DNA of 64,000 nt from Ohtaekwangia sp036786105 (GTDB lineage Bacteria > Bacteroidota > Bacteroidia > Cytophagales > Cyclobacteriaceae): NCBI RefSeq assembly GCF_036786105.1, contig NZ_DAIQRQ010000007.1, forward strand, positions 1 to 64,000, in the 5' to 3' direction. Of this stretch, positions 36,277-45,298 are shown in pieces. The notes beneath the pieces are model-generated. The model saw only the letters and a program-made list of their open reading frames with translations. It was not told where the DNA came from and did no database searches. The position numbers and the translations under genes are program-made. The number at the start of each line of letters is the position of its first letter. Position 1 is the first letter of the stretch.

Positions 36277-37368
36277 GTACTCAAACCGATAGAACATACG
36301 TCTCCACTGGTATAATCCTGCTGCTGAAAGCACAACGATAAATACCGGGAGCGGTATAGAGAACAGAATTAACGCAATCAACGCCATCGCTGTGAAAAAT
36401 ATTCGCTGATTCCAGTGTTCCAGTTTGCGGTCTTTTACATACAACGAGCCAGAGATGAATATAATCACTGAAAAAAGTAGCAGTATACTCTCAGGTAATA
36501 CAGTTGCCGGAAGATTTTCAGGAAAGTAAGTAATGAGTAAACCGCATTCCGGAAGCATTAGTGGCGATAGTGTGCCGAGCGTGTAGAGCACCCGCTGCGA
36601 AAACTTTAGCGGCAATTGCCGTAACACAGGAAAGTGAAAATTCTCAAAGCGGTGCAACTCCATCAGCAGTGGAAAATGGGCGGTAGCTGAAATAACAACT
36701 CCCATAGCAAGCAACCGATGGTCGTATGGCTCATCGCTATAGAGATAGCATACCGTTAATACTATAGCGATGCTAAAAGCTTTGAAGCCAATCAGCGGCA
36801 AGGGTTGTCGTTGTAAAATCCATTCGGTAAAGAAGATGGTATAAGGCTTGTGAAAGGTTCGATCGAACCATCGTTTTACAGGATGTACTTTCCTTTCAAG
36901 ATCAGGTTGCTGAAGCGACCGATGCAGGCGCCAGGTAGCCCATACTATCAATGCTGCCAGCATAATCACAATCACTGCAGCCGATAGCATCAAATCAAGT
37001 TGCAAAGCGATCATAACCAGAAATATACCATACACAATAGCAGGCATAAGCTGATTAATGAGTGTTATGAGCAACGCGCTATGCTGATCGATTTTGGGCA
37101 GCAGAATGAACGTGTAGAGAAATTCATTTTCGCTGCGTTTCAATGCTTCACTGTTAAAAGCGATCACTTTCAATGTATAGATGAGCCAGACTGCAAAAGG
37201 TATTGATAAAAGTAAAGGGTTGCTGGTAAAGAGTTCGGCAAGTGCTATATGATCGGAGCCACGCAGAAAGCCCGCAGCCAGTCCTGTTACCAGCAAAAAG
37301 AAACTGGCATTGTGCCGGTAAAACTCACGCGTGAAAACGGCATGGAATATCGATCGCTCCGGTTTCAT
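36247..37368 (-). CDS. ABC exporter membrane subunit (unclassified)
   Basis: A 373-residue polytopic membrane protein with roughly ten hydrophobic segments, for example 'FFLLVTGLAAGFL', 'AAVIVIMLAALIVWATW', 'SILLLFSVIIFISGSL' and 'FFTAMALIALILF'. I recognise no named family. It overlaps the upstream ABC ATPase gene by 4 nt, so the two are translationally coupled and very likely form one ABC transporter. The substrate is unknown. Confidence 0.75.
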   Translation of the reverse strand: MKPERSIFHAVFTREFYRHNASFFLLVTGLAAGFLRGSDHIALAELFTSNPLLLSIPFAVWLIYTLKVIAFNSEALKRSENEFLYTFILLPKIDQHSALLITLINQLMPAIVYGIFLVMIALQLDLMLSAAVIVIMLAALIVWATWRLHRSLQQPDLERKVHPVKRWFDRTFHKPYTIFFTEWILQRQPLPLIGFKAFSIAIVLTVCYLYSDEPYDHRLLAMGVVISATAHFPLLMELHRFENFHFPVLRQLPLKFSQRVLYTLGTLSPLMLPECGLLITYFPENLPATVLPESILLLFSVIIFISGSLYVKDRKLEHWNQRIFFTAMALIALILFSIPLPVFIVVLSAAGLYQWRRMFYRFEYISDPINHDR

Positions 37369-37997
37369 ACTGGCATCAGGCTTTGATTTTGAATGCTATA
37401 TGCAGCCGTTACAGGAAGTATATCCTGCTCCAGCAGTTGATGAGACGATATCAGGAACGTTACCTGCTCTTCGGTAATGCGTTGCTGCACATGCCGGAGC
37501 AAGATGGTACGTGCCGCTTCATCTAACGTGATGAGAGGCTCATCGAGAATGATGAGTTGTGGTTTGCCCAGGAACGCCAGTGCAACAGAGACTTTCTTCA
37601 ACATACCACTTGAATGGGTCTCAAACGGCTGATTAATATACAAGTCGATACCAAAGGCACGAATAAGATTTTGCTGCTGATCCGGCGTTGCATCTTTCGC
37701 TTTGCCTATAAAACGGAATAGATCTTTGGGGGTAAGAAAGCCCGGATAGAGCGGCTCGGCTTCACTATAGTTAACTCGTTTACGGTACACCACCGGATGT
37801 TGCCGGAGGTCTGTGCCGTCATCAAAACGCACCGTGCCACCACAGGGATGAAGTCCTGCCAGCGCTTTAAAAAATGTAGTCTTGCCTGAGCCATTCTGTC
37901 CTTTTATCCAGTAAGCGCCTGCTTCAAACCGGACTACCGAAAAAGCCAGAACAAGCCTGTCGCCATATTTTTTAGAGAAGTTTTCAATGGTCAGCAT
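37365..37997 (-). CDS. ABC transporter ATP-binding protein
   Basis: A 210-residue nucleotide-binding subunit. It shows Walker A 'GQNGSGKTTFFKAL', a divergent signature 'SSGMLKKVSVALAFL', Walker B 'LIILDEP', and an H-loop 'LISSHQ'. It is short for the family but complete, and resembles compact CcmA-like ATPases. It is the first gene of a two-gene operon with the polytopic partner. It is transcribed divergently from the T9SS-domain protein at 38142. Confidence 0.92.
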   Translation of the reverse strand: MLTIENFSKKYGDRLVLAFSVVRFEAGAYWIKGQNGSGKTTFFKALAGLHPCGGTVRFDDGTDLRQHPVVYRKRVNYSEAEPLYPGFLTPKDLFRFIGKAKDATPDQQQNLIRAFGIDLYINQPFETHSSGMLKKVSVALAFLGKPQLIILDEPLITLDEAARTILLRHVQQRITEEQVTFLISSHQLLEQDILPVTAAYSIQNQSLMPV

Positions 37998-38141
37998 CTA
38001 AATTGTGTTAAGCAGTGAAAATATTTTTGACGTTTGTCTAAACTTTTGGGGGGTTGGCCGCATCTAAGGTGTAAGAATCTGTTTTTTAGATCAACTTTGG
38101 TTTAATATTTGTCGTAGATATAGAAAATATAATTACAGGAT

Positions 38142-38501
38142 ATGCGTTTTGCGAGATTAGTATTTGTGATGATCGCTGCAGTAGCCGCCGGTTCGGTGCT
38201 TGCTCAGGAGCGCGAACAGACATCTATACAGACTGAACATGTAGATATTGCCAAGTCTATCCATATATTCCCGAATCCTGCCGTAGAATTTGTACATGTG
38301 CGCATCGAGCAATTCAAGGCACAGGATATCCGTCTTACTTTACACAACATTATCGGTAACGAAATGGCTGCCGAAACTGAAATCGTGGATGAACACGAGC
38401 TTCGAGTACGCGTAAAAGACCTGGCTTCCGGTTACTACCTGTTGGCTATGCGCGACAAAGACTCAAAGTTCAACAGCACATTCAAGTTCGTTAAGAAATA
38501 A
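38142..38501 (+). CDS. Orphan T9SS C-terminal sorting-domain protein
   Basis: A 119-residue secreted protein that consists of little more than a signal peptide (to 'AAGSVLAQ', about residue 22), a spacer of about 18 residues, and a type IX secretion type-A sorting domain. The domain is recognisable by 'IHIFPNPAVEFVHVRI', 'IRLTLHNIIGNEM', 'LRVRVKDLASGYYLLAMRD' and the terminal 'STFKFVKK'. Such domains normally end large cargo proteins and are removed at the surface. Here there is no cargo. It may be a stand-alone adhesin or periplasmic beta-sandwich, or a remnant. The neighbours give no hint. Confidence 0.85.
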   Translation: MRFARLVFVMIAAVAAGSVLAQEREQTSIQTEHVDIAKSIHIFPNPAVEFVHVRIEQFKAQDIRLTLHNIIGNEMAAETEIVDEHELRVRVKDLASGYYLLAMRDKDSKFNSTFKFVKK

Positions 38502-38538
38502 CTGCGATTCTATCGACTGTATATACTTTCCCTGATTC

Positions 38539-39570
38539 TTACGGATTTTTCTTCAATAGCCCACGCAACGTGTGCCCGAAGTTCTTAATCTCGTCTTCCG
38601 TTGTGTCGAACGAGCACATCAGTCGTACTTCATGGGTACGCTCATTCCACACATAGAAATAGTGTTCCTGCTGTAGCGCAGAGGTAATGGTGGGCGGCAG
38701 TATGGCAAAGATGCCATTCGCGTATACCGGCTGCGTTATCTCGATTCCCGAGCTTCTTAATTCCTGTTCCAGTAACCTGGCCATGCGGTTGCAGTGCTCT
38801 GCATTTCGCTTCCACAGGTCGTTGGAAAGCAACGCTTCAAACTGTGCCCCGATAAAGCGCATCTTCGAGTGAAGCTGCATGCCCTGCTTGCGTATGTACT
38901 TAAAGTATTTGGCAGGCTCCGGATTAAAGAAGATCACTGCTTCTCCGAACATCATACCATTCTTGGTGCCGCCAAAGGAAAGTACGTCCACACCAGCATC
39001 GCGCGTAAAGGCTGCAAAATCCTTCGCCAGGCTTACCGCTGCATTTGCGATTCGCGAACCATCCATGTGAAAATATAGCTTATGCTTCCTGGCAACCGCT
39101 GCTATCGCTTTTATTTCATCCACGCTATATACTGTTCCATATTCAGTGGATTGCGAAATGGAGATAACACCCGCTTGCGGATGATGCTGGTCATCAACAC
39201 GCTGTATCTTGCTCTCAATTTCGTGCGGGTATATTTTGCCATCCTTCGTAGGGATTGTCACCAGCTTGCAGCCGAGAAACTTTTCCGGTGCCGTAGATTC
39301 ATCTACGTTGATGTGCGCCAGGTCTGAGCAGATAATGGAATGAAAAGAGCGCGTCAACGAACTAAGTCCGAGTACGTTAGCACCGGTGCCGTTGTAAGCG
39401 AAATATACTTCTATATCATTTCCGAAGAACGTCTTGAACTTGGCAATCGCACGCCCGGTATATTCGTCAGCACCATACGCTGCAGCATGGCCTGTGTTTG
39501 CGCGCAGCAGTGCTTCCATTACTTCAGGATGTACGCCAGAGTAATTATCGCTGGCAAAAGTCTTCTTCAT
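38539..39570 (-). CDS. Low-specificity threonine aldolase family PLP enzyme
   Basis: A 343-residue fold-type I PLP enzyme of the beta-eliminating lyase/threonine aldolase family. It cleaves L-threonine or allo-threonine to glycine and acetaldehyde. 'DNYSGVHPEVMEAL' matches the family N terminus, 'FHMDGSRIANAA' provides the PLP-ring Asp and Arg, and the Schiff-base lysine is in 'SFGGTKNGMM'. It is co-transcribed with the DUF1003 gene, overlapping its end by 4 nt. The pairing has no obvious metabolic logic. Confidence 0.92.
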   Translation of the reverse strand: MKKTFASDNYSGVHPEVMEALLRANTGHAAAYGADEYTGRAIAKFKTFFGNDIEVYFAYNGTGANVLGLSSLTRSFHSIICSDLAHINVDESTAPEKFLGCKLVTIPTKDGKIYPHEIESKIQRVDDQHHPQAGVISISQSTEYGTVYSVDEIKAIAAVARKHKLYFHMDGSRIANAAVSLAKDFAAFTRDAGVDVLSFGGTKNGMMFGEAVIFFNPEPAKYFKYIRKQGMQLHSKMRFIGAQFEALLSNDLWKRNAEHCNRMARLLEQELRSSGIEITQPVYANGIFAILPPTITSALQQEHYFYVWNERTHEVRLMCSFDTTEDEIKNFGHTLRGLLKKNP

Positions 39571-40289
39571 GCGTGTCTGTCTTTGCTTTTGTTATTGAGC
39601 TTGTCGAGTATATCGTCCATCAAATCCATTTGAAGTTGCTGGATCTCCATCAGTCGCTGATTCTGCTGCAAGAGTAAATGATCGATTTTCTCATGGAGGA
39701 GCCTGATCTCGAGCTCGGCTTTAAGATTTACTTTATAGTCATGTTCAGACCGCATACGGTCCTTTGCCTCCTGCCGGTTCTGACTCATCATAATAATAGG
39801 CGCTTGAATAGCTGCGAGGCAGGAGAGTATAAGATTGAGGAGGATGAAGGGATATGGATCGAATGGCCGGTTGGTGAGTACAAAAACATTTATGGCCATC
39901 CACAGCAGTAAAAATGAAAAGAAAACGATGATGAAAGTCCAGCTACCGCCAAATGTTGCTATGCGGTCGGCCAGACGGTCGCCAACACTCAACTTGCTGT
40001 CGATGGTTGGTTCGATGTTGCTGACGAGCAATTCATTTTCGTTTACACTTTTCAATACATCCTGCTCCAACTTCGACAATTCTTTTCCTTCGGAGGTAAG
40101 AAGATGTTCCATGAACTTCTTCCGATACTTCATCAGCTCATCGAGCGAGATATAGGAGTTGGGAGTAAATCCGCTGTGCTCAGATTGAATGAGCTGAAGT
40201 ATACCCGGGCGAATTTGCTCGCCCTTTACAGCCTGGGAAGGATGAAGATCCTTTTTGGTGATGTCGCACTTTACCTTTTGCGTTGCCAT
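39567..40289 (-). CDS. DUF1003 membrane protein
   Basis: A 240-residue protein of the DUF1003 family. A soluble N-terminal region starts 'KVKCDITKKDL', with a Cys-containing treble-clef-like start. Two transmembrane helices follow ('FIIVFFSFLLLWMAINVFV' at about 117-137 and 'LNLILSCLAAIQAPIIMMSQ' at about 150-170). The C-terminal coiled coil is rich in Gln, Glu and Leu. The 'DRLADRIATFGGSWTF' and 'PYPFILLN' segments are the family signature. The function of the family is not established. It is first in an operon with the threonine aldolase. Confidence 0.88.
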   Translation of the reverse strand: MATQKVKCDITKKDLHPSQAVKGEQIRPGILQLIQSEHSGFTPNSYISLDELMKYRKKFMEHLLTSEGKELSKLEQDVLKSVNENELLVSNIEPTIDSKLSVGDRLADRIATFGGSWTFIIVFFSFLLLWMAINVFVLTNRPFDPYPFILLNLILSCLAAIQAPIIMMSQNRQEAKDRMRSEHDYKVNLKAELEIRLLHEKIDHLLLQQNQRLMEIQQLQMDLMDDILDKLNNKSKDRHA

Positions 40290-40347
40290 AGCGCTCCGAA
40301 ATTTAGAAGTAATTCCAGGGAATATCCTGGGGCTACAGGTAAAGGAA

Positions 40348-40380
40348 GCGCCATTCGTGTAAATTATAGCACGATGGCGC
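40348..40380 (-). terminator. Hairpin after asnS
   Basis: GCGCCATTCGTG (40348-40359) pairs with CACGATGGCGC (40370-40380), with one bulged base and a 10-nt loop. It lies just beyond the asnS stop. On the minus strand it is followed by a short pyrimidine-rich stretch rather than a full T run. Confidence 0.65.
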
Positions 40381-40390
40381 CCGATATATT

Positions 40391-41824
40391 TTAAAACTCA
40401 GCATTTCCCGGATAGCGCGGGTATGCAATCACATCGCGGATGTTGGTCATGCCGGTAACAAACAGGATGAGACGCTCAAAACCAAGCCCGAAACCTGCGT
40501 GAGGCGCCGATCCGAATTTGCGCAGATCGAGATACCACCACAGGTCTTTTTCAGGTAAATGCAATTCATTTACACGCTTCAGTATACGCTCGTACCGCTC
40601 TTCGCGCTGCGAGCCACCAATAATCTCGCCGATGCCCGGGAACAGCACATCCATGGCCGCTACTGTTTTATCGTCATCATTCTGGCGCATGTAAAATGCC
40701 TTGATGTCTTTCGGATAATTATACAGAATTACCGGCTTCTTGAAATGTTTCTCCACCAGGTAACGCTCGTGCTCCGATTGCAGGTCTACACCCCATTCTT
40801 CCACCAGGTATTGAAACTTCTTTTTCTTGTTCGGGTTGGAGTTCTTCAGTATATCAATTGCCTCCGTATAGGATAACCGTTGAAAATCATTGTCTGCTAC
40901 AAACTTCAGGCGATCAATCAGGCCCAGTTCGCTGCGTTGCTCCTGTGGTTTGGCCTGTTCTTCTTCCTGCGCGCGCTTGTTAAGAAACTCGAGGTCTTCC
41001 ATGCAGTTCTCCAGCGCATAGCGCACCAGGTATTGCAGAAACTCCTGCGCCAGTTGCATATTATCGTTGATGTCGTAGAAAGCCATCTCCGGCTCAATCA
41101 TCCAGAACTCAGCAAGGTGACGTGCCGTATTGGAGTTCTCAGCACGGAATGTAGGACCGAATGTATATATATCACCCAATGCCAGTGCATAGGTTTCGCC
41201 TTCAAGCTGTCCGGATACCGTGAGGTTTGTTTCGCGTCCGAAGAAATCCTGTTTAAAATCTACGGATCCATCTTCCGCGCGTGGAGGCTTGTTGGCATCC
41301 AGTGTAGTAACGCGGAACATGGCTCCGGCACCTTCCGCATCCGAACCGGTAATGATTGGTGTATGGATGTAAAAGAATCCACGGTCGTTAAAGAATTTAT
41401 GCACGGCAAAAGCCATCGCATGTCGCACGCGCATTACGGCGCTAAACGTGTTGGTGCGTGAACGCAGGTGCGCGATCTCGCGGAGAAACTCCAGCGAGTG
41501 GCGCTTGGGTTGTAACGGAAATTTTTCAGGATCGCTATCGCCCAGTATATCCAGCAACTTTACTTTTACTTCAACGGCTTGTCCTTTGGCAGGAGAGGGA
41601 ATCAGCTCACCGGTAACCGATATACAGGCACCGGTTGTAATGCGTTTCATCGTTTCATCATCGATCGAATTCAACTCCACTACGGCCTGTAAATTATTGA
41701 TCGTAGAACCATCGTTGAGGGATATAAACTGATTGTTGCGTACGGTTCTTACCCAGCCTTTTACGGTAACTGTTTGACCTTCAGGTTTTGTCTCGAGGAG
41801 TTCTTTGATCTTGATGCGTTTCAT
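40391..41824 (-). CDS. asnS: Asparaginyl-tRNA synthetase
   Basis: A 477-residue class IIb aminoacyl-tRNA synthetase that charges tRNA-Asn. The N-terminal OB-fold anticodon-binding domain ('VTVKGWVRTVRNNQFISLND') covers about 1-115. The catalytic domain has motif 2 in 'FRAENSNTARHLAEFWMIEP' and motif 3 in 'GFGLGFERLILFVTGM'. The ending 'VIAYPRYPGNAEF' distinguishes AsnRS from AspRS. Length is typical. It is divergent from rpoN, with a palindromic repeat in the shared 278-bp intergenic region. Confidence 0.97.
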   Translation of the reverse strand: MKRIKIKELLETKPEGQTVTVKGWVRTVRNNQFISLNDGSTINNLQAVVELNSIDDETMKRITTGACISVTGELIPSPAKGQAVEVKVKLLDILGDSDPEKFPLQPKRHSLEFLREIAHLRSRTNTFSAVMRVRHAMAFAVHKFFNDRGFFYIHTPIITGSDAEGAGAMFRVTTLDANKPPRAEDGSVDFKQDFFGRETNLTVSGQLEGETYALALGDIYTFGPTFRAENSNTARHLAEFWMIEPEMAFYDINDNMQLAQEFLQYLVRYALENCMEDLEFLNKRAQEEEQAKPQEQRSELGLIDRLKFVADNDFQRLSYTEAIDILKNSNPNKKKKFQYLVEEWGVDLQSEHERYLVEKHFKKPVILYNYPKDIKAFYMRQNDDDKTVAAMDVLFPGIGEIIGGSQREERYERILKRVNELHLPEKDLWWYLDLRKFGSAPHAGFGLGFERLILFVTGMTNIRDVIAYPRYPGNAEF

Positions 41825-41837
41825 GGAATGTTAAATT

Positions 41838-41914
41838 TTATCCGTTAACCGTTATTCGTTACACGTTATCCGTTATCAGTGTCGGATAACCTGTTAACGG
41901 ATAACGAATAACGG
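41838..41914. repeat. GTTATCCG-family palindromic repeat between asnS and rpoN
   Basis: TCCGTTAACCGTTATTCGTTA on the left is mirrored by GTTAACGGA and TAACGAATAACGG on the right, with an imperfect centre (GTTATCCG...CGGATAAC). It shares its vocabulary with the near-perfect copy at 24869-24933. It lies between divergent genes, so here it cannot act simply as a terminator. Confidence 0.8.
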
Positions 41915-42054
41915 TCACAAGGGACGCAAAAAACGTGAAAACTTGCCAGTTTTGAAAGAAGGTATACGTCAGAACGGGTATACAATACGTCATTTCTGCC
42001 AGATATTGGCGAGGTCGAAGCGGTGAATACTAACTACAGACTGGACTATTTTTC

Positions 42055-42062
42055 TAAATTTG
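42055..42062 (+). promoter_or_regulatory. Candidate -7 box for rpoN
   Basis: TAAATTTG matches TAnnTTTG, 40 bp upstream of the rpoN ATG. No -33 TTG is obvious at the expected distance. Confidence 0.4.
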
Positions 42063-42102
42063 CATAGTCTTTGATCAGTCGATCTAAAACTAGGATTTTT
42101 TA

Positions 42103-43557
42103 ATGCAGAAACTCGGATTAAGTCAGTCGTTACAACAAAAGCTATCGCCTCAGCAGATACAGTTCATCAAGCTGTTGCAGGTACCTACAGCCGAGCTGGA
42201 AACCAGGATCGAAGAGGAACTGGAGATCAATCCTGCATTGGAAGAAGGAGAAGGTGAAGAGTCTGAGCGCACAGAAGATAACCAGGAAGAGCAGGATTAC
42301 CAGGAAAGCTCCGGAAGCGAAGAAGAGGTAGACATTAAAGATTACCTGCGCGATGACGATTACAGCGGTTATAAAATGCAGGGTGATGGCGATGACGAAG
42401 ATGATCGCGATATGCCGCTACCCATGTCTACCTCGTTGCATGAGCAACTGATGGATCAACTGGATTTTCTCGGCCTCGATGACAAGCTTTATACCATTGG
42501 CAAGCAACTGGTGGGAAGTATAGAGGGCGATGGCTACATACGCCGCGACCTCGAAGCAATTGTAAACGATCTTGCCTTTTCACAGGGTGTGGAGGCTACG
42601 GTTGATGAAGTGGAGGCTGTACTGAAAAAGATACAGACTTTTGATCCGCCCGGTATAGCTGCACGCAATTTACAGGAGTGCCTGTTACTACAGCTCGAAC
42701 GCATGGACAACGGCCATGATATAGATGTAGCGGTTGCGAAGAAGATCATCACCGAATGCTACGATGAATTTACCAAGAAGCACTACCAGAAGATACAGAA
42801 GAAACTGGAAACGGAAGACGAAGAGTTTGTTCGCGATGCAGTAGACCTGATTGTGAAGCTGAACCCCAAACCCGGTGGCAGCAGCGCACCTTCTATGGTA
42901 AAGAACCAGTATATCATTCCGGATTTTATACTCACCAACAACAATGGTAAACTTGAACTTGCACTGAACTCGCGCAATGCTCCCGAGCTGCGCATCAGTC
43001 GCTCGTATACCGAAATGTTCAAGGCTTATGACAAGAGCGATAAGAAAGACAAAAAACTGAAGGAAGCGGTTTCGTTCGTAAAGCAGAAGCTCGATGCGGC
43101 CAAGTGGTTTATTGATGCCATCAAGCAGCGCCAGCAAACATTGCTGAGGACGATGCGTGCCATCGTTGATTTTCAATACGACTTCTTCCTGGAAGGCGAT
43201 GAGACCAAGCTGAAGCCGATGATCCTGAAAGATATAGCCGGCATGATCGGTATGGATATATCAACTGTATCGCGTGTGGCGAGCAGTAAGGCAGTGCAGA
43301 CTGATTTCGGAATTTACCCACTCAAGTATTTCTTTTCCGAAGGTATATCTACCGACTCGGGTGAGGAAGTGAGCAGCCGTGAAGTAAAACAGATCATCAA
43401 AGATATTATTGAAGCGGAAGACAAGAACAAACCACTGTCTGACGATAAGCTTGAAAAGATTCTCAATGATAAAGGGTATAACATTGCCCGTAGAACGGTT
43501 GCCAAATACAGGGAGCAACTCAATATACCCGTTGCGCGACTTCGTAAAGAATTATAA
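42103..43557 (+). CDS. rpoN: RNA polymerase sigma-54 factor
   Basis: A 484-residue alternative sigma factor that directs core polymerase to -24/-12 promoters and needs AAA+ activators. Region I is Gln/Leu-rich ('LGLSQSLQQKLSPQQIQ', 'ELEINPALEE'). An acidic region II follows (about 45-105, many Glu/Asp). The core-binding domain has 'FDPPGIAARNLQECLLLQLE', the HTH-type region has 'IAGMIGMDISTVSRVASSK', and the RpoN box is 'ARRTVAKYRE' near the C terminus. All signatures are intact. A small membrane protein follows 47 bp downstream. No enhancer-binding activator is in the window. Confidence 0.97.
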   Translation: MQKLGLSQSLQQKLSPQQIQFIKLLQVPTAELETRIEEELEINPALEEGEGEESERTEDNQEEQDYQESSGSEEEVDIKDYLRDDDYSGYKMQGDGDDEDDRDMPLPMSTSLHEQLMDQLDFLGLDDKLYTIGKQLVGSIEGDGYIRRDLEAIVNDLAFSQGVEATVDEVEAVLKKIQTFDPPGIAARNLQECLLLQLERMDNGHDIDVAVAKKIITECYDEFTKKHYQKIQKKLETEDEEFVRDAVDLIVKLNPKPGGSSAPSMVKNQYIIPDFILTNNNGKLELALNSRNAPELRISRSYTEMFKAYDKSDKKDKKLKEAVSFVKQKLDAAKWFIDAIKQRQQTLLRTMRAIVDFQYDFFLEGDETKLKPMILKDIAGMIGMDISTVSRVASSKAVQTDFGIYPLKYFFSEGISTDSGEEVSSREVKQIIKDIIEAEDKNKPLSDDKLEKILNDKGYNIARRTVAKYREQLNIPVARLRKEL

Positions 43558-43604
43558 CCGATGTCGGGATCGATCTTTCATTCAACTCTAAATCCATTAA
43601 TCGC

Positions 43605-44228
43605 GTGAATTTCCTGGCGAAAGTAATTTCTTATCTGTTCCATCCGTTGCTGATGGTAACCTATATGTTTTCTCTGTTCGCTCTTTACTTTCCCGTTGGG
43701 CTCGATCCGCTCAAACTTGATTCCCGCTGGACGTTTATCATGATTATGTTCGGCTTTACATTTTTGTTGCCGGCTATAAATATAGCGATGCTCAAATTGT
43801 TCGGCTCGATCAGAAGCGTAACCCTTGTAAACCGCCGGGAACGCATTCTGCCGTTTATCTTCATTGCTATACTCTATGTGGTGATTACATACCTGCTCTA
43901 CACCAAAACTGGTGTAAGCCTAGGCGATAACCTCTTCAAATTCCTGATTATTGCAGATGCCCTGGTGGTGATCGCTGCGATTGCTACGCTGTTCTATAAA
44001 GTAAGCATCCATAGCCTGGCAGCCTGGGGATTTATCGGCATTATTATACCGCTCAACAGTTTGTCTGAAACCGGTGCACTGTTTTACCCATCGTTGATCG
44101 CCATTGTAATTACCGGGTTGGTAATGTCGTCACGATTGCAATTGCAGGTACATTCAGCACGTGAGGTAATGATTGGCGGCATCCTCGGTCTTGCCACCAG
44201 CTTCGTGGGCATGGTGGTTTTGTTTTAA
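43605..44228 (+). CDS. Polytopic membrane protein (possibly PAP2-related)
   Basis: A 207-residue protein with six hydrophobic segments and a GTG start (43605) that opens directly into 'MNFLAKVISYLFHPLLM'. The arrangement of 'FHPLLM' near the N terminus, 'SIHSLAAWGF' in the middle and 'QVHSAREVMIGGILG' near the end is loosely like PAP2-type phosphatases. However, the full KxxxxxxRP and SRxxxxxHxxxD motifs are absent, so catalysis is doubtful. It probably shares a transcript with rpoN. Confidence 0.6.
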   Translation: MNFLAKVISYLFHPLLMVTYMFSLFALYFPVGLDPLKLDSRWTFIMIMFGFTFLLPAINIAMLKLFGSIRSVTLVNRRERILPFIFIAILYVVITYLLYTKTGVSLGDNLFKFLIIADALVVIAAIATLFYKVSIHSLAAWGFIGIIIPLNSLSETGALFYPSLIAIVITGLVMSSRLQLQVHSAREVMIGGILGLATSFVGMVVLF

Positions 44229-44312
44229 AGTGCTTATCTTAAGCTTTCAAAAGGCGGGTTAGTATACGTCACGTTCGTGTGAAGTATCTGTTATATTCTT
44301 ATCCATTTGCTT

Positions 44313-45095
44313 ATGAGCTATACATGTATTGACTATACTTTGCAGGATGGGGTTGCTACCATTACCCTGAACCGTCCTGACGTTTACAATGCCCTGAACG
44401 ATGAGATTACATACGAGCTGCAGGATGCCCTGAAAGCTGTAGCGAAAGATGATGCCGTTCGCGTAGTCGTGATTACCGGGGCCGGTAAAGCTTTTTGTTC
44501 CGGTCAGGATTTGAAGGCAGCCTCCGGAGCAGAGAAACGGTCGTTTATCGACTCGTTGCACAAGCGCTATAATCCCATCATCCGCGCCATGCGAAATTTA
44601 CCAAAGCCTATTGTCGGCCGACTCAACGGTGTGGCTGCGGGTGCAGGGTGTTCACTGGCATTGGCATGCGATATAGTGGTGGCCTCGGAAGAAGCTACGT
44701 TGATTGAAGTGTTCATTAATATCGGGTTGGTGCCCGACTCGGGTTCTTCTTATTTCCTTCCTCGGCTTACGGGCTTGGCAAAAGCATTTGAGCTTTGCAG
44801 CATGGGCAGCCGCGTAAAAGCAAGTGAAGCACTTCAACTCGGACTGGTAAATAAAGTAGTTCCGGCCGGTCAGCTTGATGCTACAGTTAAAGAGTATACC
44901 GATTACTATGCCTCAGCACCTACAAAATCCATTGGGCTAATAAAGAAGATGTTGCAGAAAGCATCCACGGCATCGTTAGACGAAATGCTGGAGTATGAAG
45001 CCTATTGCCAGGAGATAGCGGGCAATACAGAAGATTATCGGGAGGGGGTAAAAGCTTTCCTCGAAAAACGAAAGCCTGTATTTAAAGGGAAGTGA
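44313..45095 (+). CDS. Enoyl-CoA hydratase/isomerase family protein (PaaG-like)
   Basis: A 260-residue crotonase-fold enzyme. The ATG at 44313 ('MSYTCIDYTLQDGVATITLN') is chosen over a TTG two codons earlier. Oxyanion-hole segments are seen at 'AFCSGQDLKAA' and 'NGVAAGAGCSLALACD'. 'DSGSSYFLPRL' matches the PaaG/PaaB 1,2-epoxyphenylacetyl-CoA isomerase branch, in which Asp is the catalytic acid. The C-terminal 'DYREGVKAFLEKRKPVFKG' is typical. No other phenylacetate genes are adjacent, so a general fatty-acid or aromatic acyl-CoA isomerase/hydratase role is as likely. Confidence 0.92.
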   Translation: MSYTCIDYTLQDGVATITLNRPDVYNALNDEITYELQDALKAVAKDDAVRVVVITGAGKAFCSGQDLKAASGAEKRSFIDSLHKRYNPIIRAMRNLPKPIVGRLNGVAAGAGCSLALACDIVVASEEATLIEVFINIGLVPDSGSSYFLPRLTGLAKAFELCSMGSRVKASEALQLGLVNKVVPAGQLDATVKEYTDYYASAPTKSIGLIKKMLQKASTASLDEMLEYEAYCQEIAGNTEDYREGVKAFLEKRKPVFKGK

Positions 45096-45101
45096 AAAAT
45101 C

Positions 45102-45291
45102 TCCCACAGAATTACACAGAAAAAATACAAGTCAGGAAGACGAAAAAATCCGAAAGTATCTTTGTGAAACTTTGAATCTTCTTTGTGATCCTTTGTGTAA
45201 TTGGATTTAAAATCAATCTCCTACAGATGTCACGGAATTACACAGAAGAATACAAACCTATATTCTGTGCAATTCCATGAGTTAAGTGGGA
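45102..45291. repeat. Composite cluster of CACAGA-type repeats
   Basis: TCCCACAGAATTACACAGA (45102-45120) is a single arm. It is followed by the GTCAGGAAG element (45127 on), a CTTTGTGAAACTTTG and CTTTGTGATCCTTTGTGT run (45161-45200), and then a second palindrome. The palindrome's left arm runs 45217-45248 (CACGGAATTACACAGAA) and its right arm 45263-45291 (TTCTGTGCAATTCCATGAG). It fills the region between two convergent genes and looks like several repeats nested or accreted in one place. Confidence 0.75.
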
Positions 45292-45298
45292 ATATTTT

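Noticed and set aside
43605..44228. Firm assignment as a PAP2 phosphatase
   Set aside because: Some His/Ser placements are suggestive, but the complete catalytic motifs are missing, so only a membrane protein is called.
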